From: CAXMRP01 sp964196155
Lineage (GTDB): Bacteria > Pseudomonadota > Alphaproteobacteria > Rhizobiales > Afifellaceae
Reading direction: 5' to 3'
Assembly: GCA_964196155.1 (NCBI GenBank)
Contig: CAXMRP010000063.1
Coordinates: forward strand, 1-6,722
DNA: 6,722 bases
Made by a program: the position numbers and the translations under genes
Shown here: positions 1 to 5,134 of the stretch, piece after piece
Layout of the letters: the number at the start of each line of letters is the position of its first letter
How positions within the stretch are numbered: position 1 is the stretch's first letter
The notes under the pieces: model-generated
Database searches by the model: none
Told to the model about the DNA's origin: nothing
What the model saw: only the letters and a program-made list of their open reading frames with translations

Positions 1-387
1 GAAATAGAAATAATCGTCGAGACTGAATGTCGGCGCCTTGACCACCCAGTTCAGCACTTCCGGGCCCATATTGCCGAACAGCAGTTCGTGGCAGTCATCC
101 TCGGCCAGGCCCATATATTTTTCATAGCCGACCCGGCCGGCTGCGCCCGGATAATAGGCGCCTTCGGTCTCGGCATTGATGTGGTTTTTCCACACGCCGG
201 TGAAGGCGCGCAAATTCCGGTCGGCGCCGCCGCCCTCGCGGGTCGGCACGTAAACCTTGAAGTTGCGTGATGGAAAACTCTGGCCGAACGCGGCGCCCAT
301 CGGGCTGAGCGAAAAGCCGGCCGCTCCGGCGATGGCCGAAGCGGTTTTCAGGAAATGGCGGCGTGTCGGATTGTTTGCAAAGGACAT
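1..387 (-). CDS. TctC/Bug-type tripartite tricarboxylate transporter substrate-binding protein, N-terminal part (cut by window edge)
   Basis: Reading the minus strand from the ATG at 387-385 gives 129 codons without a stop, running off the left edge. The first ~35 residues are a Tat signal: TRRHFLK at residues 8-14, then a hydrophobic Ala/Gly-rich stretch. The mature part begins with the TctC/Bug pattern: a beta strand (FKVYVPT, 43-49), a ligand-binding Gly-rich turn (EGGGAD, 51-56), then YYPGAAGRVGYEKYMG (78-93), the counterpart of the family's NxPGAGGxxG loop, and LLFGNMG (102-108). Family members capture carboxylated compounds in the periplasm for TctA/TctB membrane subunits, which would lie further left if present. 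The start is supported by GGGAGGAA at 398-391, just upstream. The family is well supported although only about 40% of the usual ~320 residues is visible; the ligand is unknown. It is divergent from the catabolic genes at 749-4051 and probably serves them. Confidence 0.85.
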   Translation of the reverse strand, partial: MSFANNPTRRHFLKTASAIAGAAGFSLSPMGAAFGQSFPSRNFKVYVPTREGGGADRNLRAFTGVWKNHINAETEGAYYPGAAGRVGYEKYMGLAEDDCHELLFGNMGPEVLNWVVKAPTFSLDDYFYF

Positions 388-437
388 GGTTTCCTCCCGT
401 CTGTCATGTGCAAGCGTCTGCGGGTATTCGTTCTTCA

Positions 438-454
438 AACCGGTTTTGCCGGTT
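438..454. repeat. Inverted repeat AACCGG-N5-CCGGTT, possible operator
   Basis: Two perfect 6-base arms, AACCGG at 438-443 and CCGGTT at 449-454, surround a 5-base spacer. The site lies 51 bases upstream of the leftward binding-protein start. No T-run follows on either strand, so a terminator is unlikely; an operator for the binding-protein gene is possible. In a GC-rich genome a 6-base arm can arise by chance. Confidence 0.35.
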
Positions 455-626
455 GCGTTGCTTCTTTCTTCGGACGATCCGTTTCGTTCAGTATCCCATT
501 GTTTTCGCGGAATCCGGGTCAAACATGCCGTCCGTCGAAAGTCGCGTCATCGGACAGACGAATTTGCATTCCATCTGCCTGTCGGCGCTGGCTTTACGGC
601 GTTTGACCAGTTCCAGAACCGTTATT

Positions 627-662
627 AGCTTGATTACGGGATTTATATGAACCAATCAAGCT
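627..662. repeat. Perfect 9-bp inverted repeat, AGCTTGATT-N18-AATCAAGCT
   Basis: Arms AGCTTGATT (627-635) and AATCAAGCT (654-662) are exact reverse complements separated by 18 bases. They lie about 90-120 bases before the reductase start, in the divergent region. As DNA it could bind a regulator at two half-sites with centres 27 bp apart; as RNA it could form a 9-bp stem whose loop contains an in-frame ATG (647). The arms contain TTGAT and ATCAA, but their 20-base separation rules out a normal FNR box, which needs 4. Confidence 0.5.
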
Positions 663-737
663 GCGGAGCGTGCAGCGAGGTGGTCGAAAAGGCCGGAACG
701 CTGCCGGATGACCGGCTCACGCCGGCAACAATTTTAA

Positions 738-743
738 GGGAGG
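738..743 (+). promoter_or_regulatory. Ribosome binding site deciding the GTG start of the aldo/keto reductase
   Basis: GGGAGG, preceded by AA, lies 5 bases before the GTG at 749. It is the strongest Shine-Dalgarno match near the 5' end of this reading frame. It favours the GTG over the in-frame ATG at 647, which has only a weak GGGA at 638-641. Confidence 0.7.
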
Positions 744-748
744 CGCAA

Positions 749-1732
749 GTGATCAGCAGGAAACTTGGCAATCAGGGACTTGAAGTTCCGGCAATCGGAC
801 TCGGCTGCATGGGCATGTCGATTGCCTATGGCGTGCGCGTGGAATCGGACGCCATCGCCACGATCGATCGGGCGATTGATCTGGGTGCGGCGTTTCTTGA
901 CACCTCCGATGCCTATGGCAACGGCAAGAACGAGGATCTTGTCGGCAAGGCGATCGCCGGCAAGCGCGACAAGGTCATTTTGGCCTCAAAATTCGGCAAT
1001 CTTCGCCTGCCGGACGGCAAGACCGCGATCAACGGCAGGCCGGACTATGTGATCAGCGCCTGCGAGGCCAGCCTGAAGCGTCTGGGCACTGATGTCATCG
1101 ACCTCTACTATCGGCACCGCGTCGACGCCGACACACCGATCGAGGATACGGTCGGCGCCATGTCGCGGCTCGTGGAACAGGGCAAGGTGCGTTTCCTCGG
1201 ATTGTCGGAGGCAGGTAGCGAGACCATCCGCCGGGCTCATGCGACCCATCCGATTTCGGCGCTGCAGACGGAATATTCCCTGTGGACGCGCGATGTGGAA
1301 AGCGAGATCCTTCCCACCTGCCGCGAACTCGGTATTGGCTTCGTGCCCTATTCGCCGCTCGGACGCGGCTTTTTGTCGGCAACGATCCGCACGCCAGACG
1401 ATCTTGTGGAAAATGACCGGCGTCACGACCATCCGCGGTTCTGGCCGGAAAATATGGAAAAGAACGGCGATTTGCTCGGCGTTCTGGAAGAGGTGGCGTC
1501 GCGCCATTCGGCCAGTGCTGCGCAGGTCGCGCTGGCCTGGCTGCTGGCGCAGGGCGCTGACATCGTGCCGATCCCCGGCACCAAGAAAACCAGATATCTG
1601 GAAGAGAATCTGGCGGCGATCGACCTGGAACTTTCCGATGCCGACCGGCAGGATCTGGCATCGGTGTTTCAGCCCGGCATTACCGCCGGAACGCGGTATC
1701 CGGAAAAACAGCTGCCGCGGCTGGGAATATAA
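749..1732 (+). CDS. Aldo/keto reductase (NADPH-type, AKR13-like)
   Basis: The 327-residue product begins with the pattern LGNQGLEVPAIGLGCMGMS (residues 6-24), typical of the (beta/alpha)8-barrel reductases that interconvert aldehydes or ketones and alcohols with NAD(P)H. The catalytic tetrad is visible: Asp51 and Tyr56 in FLDTSDAYG, Lys81 in ILASKFG, and His123 in YYRHRVD. The C-terminal segment IPGTKKTRYLEENLAA (275-290) is the usual site for the cofactor's adenosine phosphate, favouring NADPH. There is no signal peptide, so it is cytosolic. The GTG start is chosen because of its strong ribosome site and because family proteins begin right before this barrel. The frame is open back to an ATG at 647, which would add 34 residues with no family resemblance. 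It heads a rightward gene group. The substrate cannot be read from the sequence. Confidence 0.9.
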   Translation: MISRKLGNQGLEVPAIGLGCMGMSIAYGVRVESDAIATIDRAIDLGAAFLDTSDAYGNGKNEDLVGKAIAGKRDKVILASKFGNLRLPDGKTAINGRPDYVISACEASLKRLGTDVIDLYYRHRVDADTPIEDTVGAMSRLVEQGKVRFLGLSEAGSETIRRAHATHPISALQTEYSLWTRDVESEILPTCRELGIGFVPYSPLGRGFLSATIRTPDDLVENDRRHDHPRFWPENMEKNGDLLGVLEEVASRHSASAAQVALAWLLAQGADIVPIPGTKKTRYLEENLAAIDLELSDADRQDLASVFQPGITAGTRYPEKQLPRLGI

Positions 1733-1756
1733 TCCGCCATTGCTGTCGAAAGCCGC

Positions 1757-1775
1757 TTGTCTCCACCGGTGACAA
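1757..1775. repeat. Imperfect dyad TTGTC...GACAA in the gap before the LVIVD gene
   Basis: TTGTCTCCACCGGTGACAA pairs at 7 of 9 positions around C1766, and also contains the perfect 8-bp palindrome CACCGGTG (1764-1771). It sits in the 70-base gap after the reductase. No T-run follows, so it does not look like a rho-independent terminator. It could be an mRNA stem tuning relative expression, or an operator; chance is also possible. Confidence 0.25.
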
Positions 1776-1802
1776 AACAACATTGATAAAAAGGATATTG
1801 CC

Positions 1803-3089
1803 GTGAAGGTTGAATGGGACATTCCGCTGTCGCGCAACATTGCCCGCATCGGCCATATCGACATACCCGGCGGCGGCCAGGTCGTCGTTGACGGCAATTT
1901 TGCCTATGTCGGTCATATGAAACCGCCGCACGGCACGACAATCCTTGACATATCGGACCCGAAAAACCCGCGGATCGTCTCGCAGATAAGCCTCAGCGGC
2001 GATTATTCCCACACCCACAAGGTGCGGGTCGTCGGCGATCTGATGTACACAAATGTGGAGATGAACCAGCGCCATTTCCTGCGCAAGGGTGACGCGGTTC
2101 CGGAGGCGCGGGCACGGCTCGCTGCCGAGCTTGCCCGGCGGGCAACGGACGCGGAGATCGCCTCCGAACTCGGCGTCACGGCCGCCGATATCCCGGTGCT
2201 GGAGGCGGCCAGGGAACGCGGCTACCGCGACGGCGGCTTCAAGGTCTATGACATTTCCGACAAGGCCAATCCGAAGGAAATCGCCTATCAAAGGACGTTC
2301 GGGTTCGGCGTTCATCGCTTCGATGCCGACGAGAATTACGCCTACATTTCAACGGAGATGGAAGGTTATATCGGCAATATCCTCGTCATCTACGACATGG
2401 CCAATCTGCAGCAGCCTGAAGAGGTCTCGCGCTGGCACATGCCGGGCCAGCATCTGGCCGGCGGCGAAAAACCGACCTGGAAAAGCTACAAGAACCGCCT
2501 GCACCACGCCATGCGTGTCGGCGACGAACTGTGGGCGGCGGTCTGGGATGCCGGCTTGCGCGTCATCGATGTGTCCGACATCACCGCGCCGCGGACGATA
2601 GGCGCCTACAACTATCATCCGCAGATTCCCGAACCGACGCATACCGTCATGCCGCTTGAACAGACGATCGGCGGCCGCCGCTACGCCGTTGCCATCGATG
2701 AGGAGCACGCCCATATCCGCGGCCGGCTGCACGGCTTCATGTGGGTTCTCGATGTCACGGACCTTGCCGATATCCGCGCCATTTCGGCCTTTGACGTCAG
2801 TGAAGCGGACTCGCCCTGGTCGCGGACGCCGGGCGCAAGGTTCGGTGCTCACCAGTACCGCGAAAAGCTCGACTCCACGCTCGTCCATGCCACCTGGTTC
2901 TCGGGCGGCCTCAGGATTGTCGATGTCGCCGACCCGTTCCTGCCGGTCGAAATTGCCCACTACATTCCCGAGCCGGTCGGCGACCAGCCAGCGCCAGCGA
3001 CCAATGATGTCGACGTCGATGAACGCGGCCTGATCTACCTGCTCGACCGGGACCGGGGTTTTGACATTGTGGAACACACCGGCGCCTGA
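1803..3089 (+). CDS. LVIVD-repeat beta-propeller protein
   Basis: The 428-residue protein has seven copies of the LVIVD-type strand motif: TTILDISDPKNP (45-56), GFKVYDISDKANP (145-157), ILVIYDMANLQQP (193-205), GLRVIDVSDITAP (251-263), FMWVLDVTDLADI (312-324), GLRIVDVADPFLP (369-381) and a degenerate GFDIVEHTG (419-427). Seven copies suggest a seven-bladed propeller. Histidines recur near the start of blades (His70, His72, His171, His234, His235, His280, His350, His362), which could line the channel and bind metal. Residues ~91-144 form a predicted helical insertion between blades 1 and 2. No signal peptide or membrane segment is seen, so it is probably cytosolic. The GTG start is supported by AAGGA at 1791-1795, 7 bases away. 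The biochemical role of this family is not established; it lies between a reductase and a hydrolase and may assist or perform a step on the same compound. Confidence 0.85.
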   Translation: MKVEWDIPLSRNIARIGHIDIPGGGQVVVDGNFAYVGHMKPPHGTTILDISDPKNPRIVSQISLSGDYSHTHKVRVVGDLMYTNVEMNQRHFLRKGDAVPEARARLAAELARRATDAEIASELGVTAADIPVLEAARERGYRDGGFKVYDISDKANPKEIAYQRTFGFGVHRFDADENYAYISTEMEGYIGNILVIYDMANLQQPEEVSRWHMPGQHLAGGEKPTWKSYKNRLHHAMRVGDELWAAVWDAGLRVIDVSDITAPRTIGAYNYHPQIPEPTHTVMPLEQTIGGRRYAVAIDEEHAHIRGRLHGFMWVLDVTDLADIRAISAFDVSEADSPWSRTPGARFGAHQYREKLDSTLVHATWFSGGLRIVDVADPFLPVEIAHYIPEPVGDQPAPATNDVDVDERGLIYLLDRDRGFDIVEHTGA

Positions 3090-3124
3090 CCGCGCGCGGC
3101 CAAAACAAGCGGATGGGGATAAAA

Positions 3125-4051
3125 GTGGCGGACGGCATATTTGGCGAAGACGATGTCATCGGCGAGGAGCACTGGACCGACAAGGACGGTGTCCGGCTCT
3201 TTCTTTGGGAAAAATATGCCGGCGCGCCAGATGGCAATAAAGGGACGGTGCTGTTTGTCCACGGCTCGTCGATGGCCTCGACCCCGACATTCGACCTCAC
3301 CGTGGAAGGCCGGCCGTTCTCTTCGGTGATGAACTGGTTCGCCGTGCGCGGCTATGACACATGGTGTGTCGATATGGAGGGCTATGGCCGCTCCGACAAG
3401 ACCCGCGACATCACCTGCGACATCGCCAACGGCGCCGACGATCTGGCCGCCGCCAGTGCCTATATCGCCGCAAAGCGCGGCGCCGGACCGCTGCTGGTTT
3501 ACGGCATCTCGTCGGGTGCGCTGCGCGCCGCCAAATTCGCCGAAAACCATCCGGAACGAATCGGCAGGCTGGCGCTCGATGCCTTTGTGTGGACCGGCGA
3601 GGGCAGTCCGACCCTGGAGGAACGCCGCAAGAAGCTGCCGCAGTTTGTGAACAGCAACCGCCGGCCGATCGACAAGGCGTTCGTGCAGTCGATCTTTTCG
3701 CGCGACCATGCCGGCACCGCCGAGGACAAGGTTGTCGATGCCTTCGCCGAGGCGATCACCGCGCTCGACGATTCCATACCCAACGGCACCTATATCGACA
3801 TGTGCTCAAAACTGCCGCTTGTCGATCCAGCAAAGATCACGGCGCCGACGATCGTCATGCGCGGCGAATATGACGGCATTGCCGGGATCGACGACCTGCT
3901 TGCCTTCTTCGCCAAATTGCCGAACCCCGACAAGCAGTTCACCGTGATGCCGGGTGTCGCCCATGCCAGTTTCCAGCAGAAGAATCACCTGCTTGTCTAT
4001 GACATCCTGGAAACGTTCTTCTCGCGGCCGGAGCCGGTTTACCGGGGATGA
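3125..4051 (+). CDS. Alpha/beta-fold hydrolase
   Basis: The 308-residue protein shows the alpha/beta-hydrolase landmarks in order: oxyanion-hole HGSS (46-49); the strand and turn CVDMEGYGRSD (81-91); the nucleophile elbow GISSG (127-131) with Ser129; the acid Asp250 in MRGEYDG; and His280 in PGVAHAS. A complete triad implies an active hydrolase (ester, thioester, lactone or C-C bond). No signal peptide is seen, so it is cytosolic. A GTG start at 3125 is preferred because GGGGA (3115-3119) sits 5 bases before it. An in-frame ATG at 3113 would add only MGIK, encoded by codons (GGG, ATA) uncommon here. The gene follows the LVIVD gene by 35 bases, consistent with cotranscription. The fold and catalytic mechanism are secure; the substrate is not. 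The divergent carboxylate-binding protein hints at an organic acid or ester. Confidence 0.9.
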   Translation: MADGIFGEDDVIGEEHWTDKDGVRLFLWEKYAGAPDGNKGTVLFVHGSSMASTPTFDLTVEGRPFSSVMNWFAVRGYDTWCVDMEGYGRSDKTRDITCDIANGADDLAAASAYIAAKRGAGPLLVYGISSGALRAAKFAENHPERIGRLALDAFVWTGEGSPTLEERRKKLPQFVNSNRRPIDKAFVQSIFSRDHAGTAEDKVVDAFAEAITALDDSIPNGTYIDMCSKLPLVDPAKITAPTIVMRGEYDGIAGIDDLLAFFAKLPNPDKQFTVMPGVAHASFQQKNHLLVYDILETFFSRPEPVYRG

Positions 4052-4156
4052 CCACTGGCCCGGATCGGCGCCTCCGTCAGGGTCCAGAACCTGAGGTGCC
4101 GCATAGGAGAAGCCGGCCGGAAGATGGGTGAGCCATATTGCTTGCGCGGATCGCCT

Positions 4157-4175
4157 ATTGCACCGCACAATATTG
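4157..4175. repeat. Direct repeat copy 1, ATTGCACYGCACAAYATTG
   Basis: ATTGCACCGCACAATATTG. It matches copy 2 (4233-4251) at 17 of 19 positions, both differences being C/T. It includes the perfect 8-bp palindrome CAATATTG (4168-4175) and a loose dyad TTG...CAA. It is a likely protein-binding site 221 bases before the operon start. Confidence 0.5.
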
Positions 4176-4198
4176 CGCCGGATAAATCCGAACCGGCG
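4176..4198. repeat. Stem-loop CGCCGG-N11-CCGGCG, weak terminator candidate
   Basis: Perfect 6-base GC arms (4176-4181 and 4193-4198) flank an 11-base loop that itself holds part of GGAT-AA-ATCC (4180-4189). It lies 125 bases after the hydrolase stop. It lacks a following T-run on the plus strand, so intrinsic termination is doubtful. It is the only notable hairpin between the two operons outside the putative operator sites. Confidence 0.25.
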
Positions 4199-4232
4199 AG
4201 ATTAGAATCACTATAACAAGCAGTTATTCGAC

Positions 4233-4251
4233 ATTGCACTGCACAACATTG
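4233..4251. repeat. Direct repeat copy 2, overlapping the FNR-type box
   Basis: ATTGCACTGCACAACATTG, 76 bp downstream of copy 1 (about 7.2 helical turns). Its last three bases (TTG) are also the first three of the FNR/FixK-type box, so a protein bound here would touch or compete with an FNR-family activator. Confidence 0.5.
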
Positions 4252-4262
4252 ACTTGAATCAA
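4249..4262. promoter_or_regulatory. FNR/FixK/Anr-type box TTGAC-N4-ATCAA
   Basis: TTGACTTGAATCAA fits the TTGAY-N4-RTCAA consensus of CRP/FNR-family oxygen-responsive activators (FNR, Anr, FixK, FnrL) at all ten specified positions. Its centre is ~122 bases before the ATG at 4378. Activation of a respiratory-type molybdoenzyme by low oxygen would be typical of this family, and ttrBCA is one known FNR-dependent example. The transcription start cannot be fixed, so its distance from the promoter is untested. Confidence 0.6.
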
Positions 4263-4294
4263 TTACATTACAAACGAATTGGTCCAGTTCCATC

Positions 4295-4312
4295 GTGCGT
4301 AATTTTACGCAC
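4295..4312. promoter_or_regulatory. 18-bp palindrome GTGCGTAA-TT-TTACGCAC, probable operator
   Basis: Two perfect 8-base arms with a 2-base centre, ending 65 bases before the operon start. The size and symmetry suit a homodimeric regulator (for example TetR, GntR or MarR type). The 2-base spacing is too tight for a stable RNA hairpin, so a DNA site is favoured. No regulator gene is present in the window, so the cognate protein is unknown. Confidence 0.6.
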
Positions 4313-4377
4313 TCGCGCGCGCTGTTTGCTGATCGGCGCGCTATTTGGAAAACACCGGTTCGGTGAAGTGAGGTGCA

Positions 4378-5130
4378 ATGACCTACCACGACCGAAATAT
4401 CTCCCGGCGGGACATGGTGAAGGCGGCAGGATTTGGGGCAGCGGTCGCGACGACCGCGGTCGCAGCGCCAATGGCCGCCAGAGCCGCTACTGCGCCGGGG
4501 CACCAGGTGCAATATGCCATGGTGATCGACGTCCGAAAATGTATCGGATGCCAAGCCTGCACGATTGCCTGCAAGACGGAGTTCGAAGTCCCGCTCGGCA
4601 AACACAGATCCTGGGTCGAAGCCGTGGAGAAGGGCACCTATCCCGATGTCAGCCGGAGCTTCCTCCCGCGCCTGTGCAATCAATGCTCAGAACCGCAATG
4701 CGTCGATGTCTGTCCGACGGGTGCGACCTACAAGCGCGAGGAAGACGGCATCGTCGTCGTCGATGAGGAAACTTGCATCGGCTGCAAATATTGCATGCAG
4801 GCATGTCCTTACGACGTGCGATTCATCAATCCGAGGACGGGTACAGCCGACAAATGCGATTTCTGCCTGCACAGGGTCGCAAATGGCCTGGAGCCGTCCT
4901 GCGTCAACACATGCCAGGGCAAAGCGCGGATCTTCGGCGACATGAACGATCCAACAAGCGAAGTCTCCAAGCTGATTGCCAAGAACCCCGTCACGGTGCT
5001 TCGCCAGGAAATGGGGACGGAACCGAACGTCTACTACATCGGCGCCGATCATGCCGATGAGGCCGATATTCGCTTCGCCAACCAATATGTGCGCGTCGAC
5101 ACCAATCGTCCCGATGAAGAGAGGAGATAG
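4378..5130 (+). CDS. Tat-exported 4x[4Fe-4S] ferredoxin subunit of a molybdopterin oxidoreductase (TtrB/PsrB/NrfC-like)
   Basis: The 250-residue electron-transfer subunit carries a Tat leader (SRRDMVK at 9-15, then Ala-rich to ~residue 37). It has sixteen cysteines in four groups: C55/58/61/65, C100/103/108/112, C133/136/139/143 and C160/163/175/179. This is the standard pattern for four [4Fe-4S] clusters linking a periplasmic molybdopterin subunit to an NrfD-type anchor. Its own Tat signal, its length and the ending (KARIFGDMNDP, then a GTEPNVYYIG segment) recall tetrathionate reductase TtrB more than PhsB/PsrB, which lack a leader; this comparison is from memory. The ATG is supported by TGAGGT at 4369-4374. 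It is the first gene of a three-gene operon; its stop is 4 bases before the next start, whose ribosome site (GAGGAG, 5121-5126) lies inside this coding region, so the two are likely translationally coupled. Confidence 0.9.
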   Translation: MTYHDRNISRRDMVKAAGFGAAVATTAVAAPMAARAATAPGHQVQYAMVIDVRKCIGCQACTIACKTEFEVPLGKHRSWVEAVEKGTYPDVSRSFLPRLCNQCSEPQCVDVCPTGATYKREEDGIVVVDEETCIGCKYCMQACPYDVRFINPRTGTADKCDFCLHRVANGLEPSCVNTCQGKARIFGDMNDPTSEVSKLIAKNPVTVLRQEMGTEPNVYYIGADHADEADIRFANQYVRVDTNRPDEERR

Positions 5131-5134
5131 GACC

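Larger units (their letters stand above)
388..748. promoter_or_regulatory. Divergent intergenic region between binding protein and aldo/keto reductase
   Basis: This 361-base stretch carries no convincing gene. It must hold the leftward promoter of the binding protein and probably the rightward promoter of the reductase-propeller-hydrolase genes. Two inverted repeats are visible and listed separately (438-454 and 627-662). Possible rightward hexamers TTGACC (603-608) and TTAGCT (625-630) are 16 bases apart but match the sigma-70 consensus poorly, so no promoter is called. Short ORFs here overlap in several frames and show no family resemblance. Confidence 0.5.
4052..4377. promoter_or_regulatory. 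Non-coding regulatory region upstream of the molybdoenzyme operon
   Basis: No credible gene lies in these 326 bases. Base composition falls locally (about 4200-4310 is AT-rich compared with its surroundings), as expected for a promoter. Separately listed elements are a duplicated 19-mer (4157-4175, 4233-4251), a stem-loop (4176-4198), an FNR/FixK-type box (4249-4262) and an 18-bp palindrome (4295-4312). Smaller dyads are ATAAC-N5-GTTAT (4213-4227) and a 5-bp stem CACCG-GTT-CGGTG (4353-4365) directly before the ribosome site. No high-scoring sigma-70 pair is visible; TTGGTC (4279-4284) with TAATTT (4300-4305) is a weak candidate that would place the -10 inside the palindrome. Confidence 0.6.

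Noticed and set aside
257..628. Overlapping plus-strand small ORFs in the divergent region
   Set aside because: They overlap the binding-protein gene antisense or each other, lack ribosome sites and have no recognisable domains.
630..659. FNR box from TTGAT and ATCAA in the 627-662 inverted repeat
   Set aside because: The half-sites are 20 bases apart instead of 4, incompatible with a single FNR dimer.
986..1897. Long minus-strand open frame opposite the aldo/keto reductase
   Set aside because: It is the antisense of a well-supported gene, crosses its end, and its translation shows no family motif; GC-rich DNA commonly yields such shadows.
2349..3077. 242-codon minus-strand frame opposite the LVIVD gene
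   Set aside because: It lies fully antisense to the seven-repeat propeller gene, with no motif or ribosome site.
3035..3709. 224-codon minus-strand frame opposite the hydrolase
   Set aside because: The plus strand has a complete catalytic triad in family context; the antisense product looks random.
4034..4045. CCGGT-TT-ACCGG hairpin at the end of the hydrolase gene as a terminator
   Set aside because: It lies inside the coding sequence, has only a 2-base loop and no following T-run.
4157..4180. Sigma-54 promoter reading of the first 19-mer (TTGCAC...TTGC)
   Set aside because: The invariant GG of the -24 element is missing and the spacing to the -12 GC does not fit.
4039..4683. 214-codon minus-strand frame spanning the regulatory region and the ferredoxin gene
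   Set aside because: Most of it is antisense to the cysteine-motif ferredoxin gene and the rest crosses the repeat-rich promoter region; no domain is recognised.
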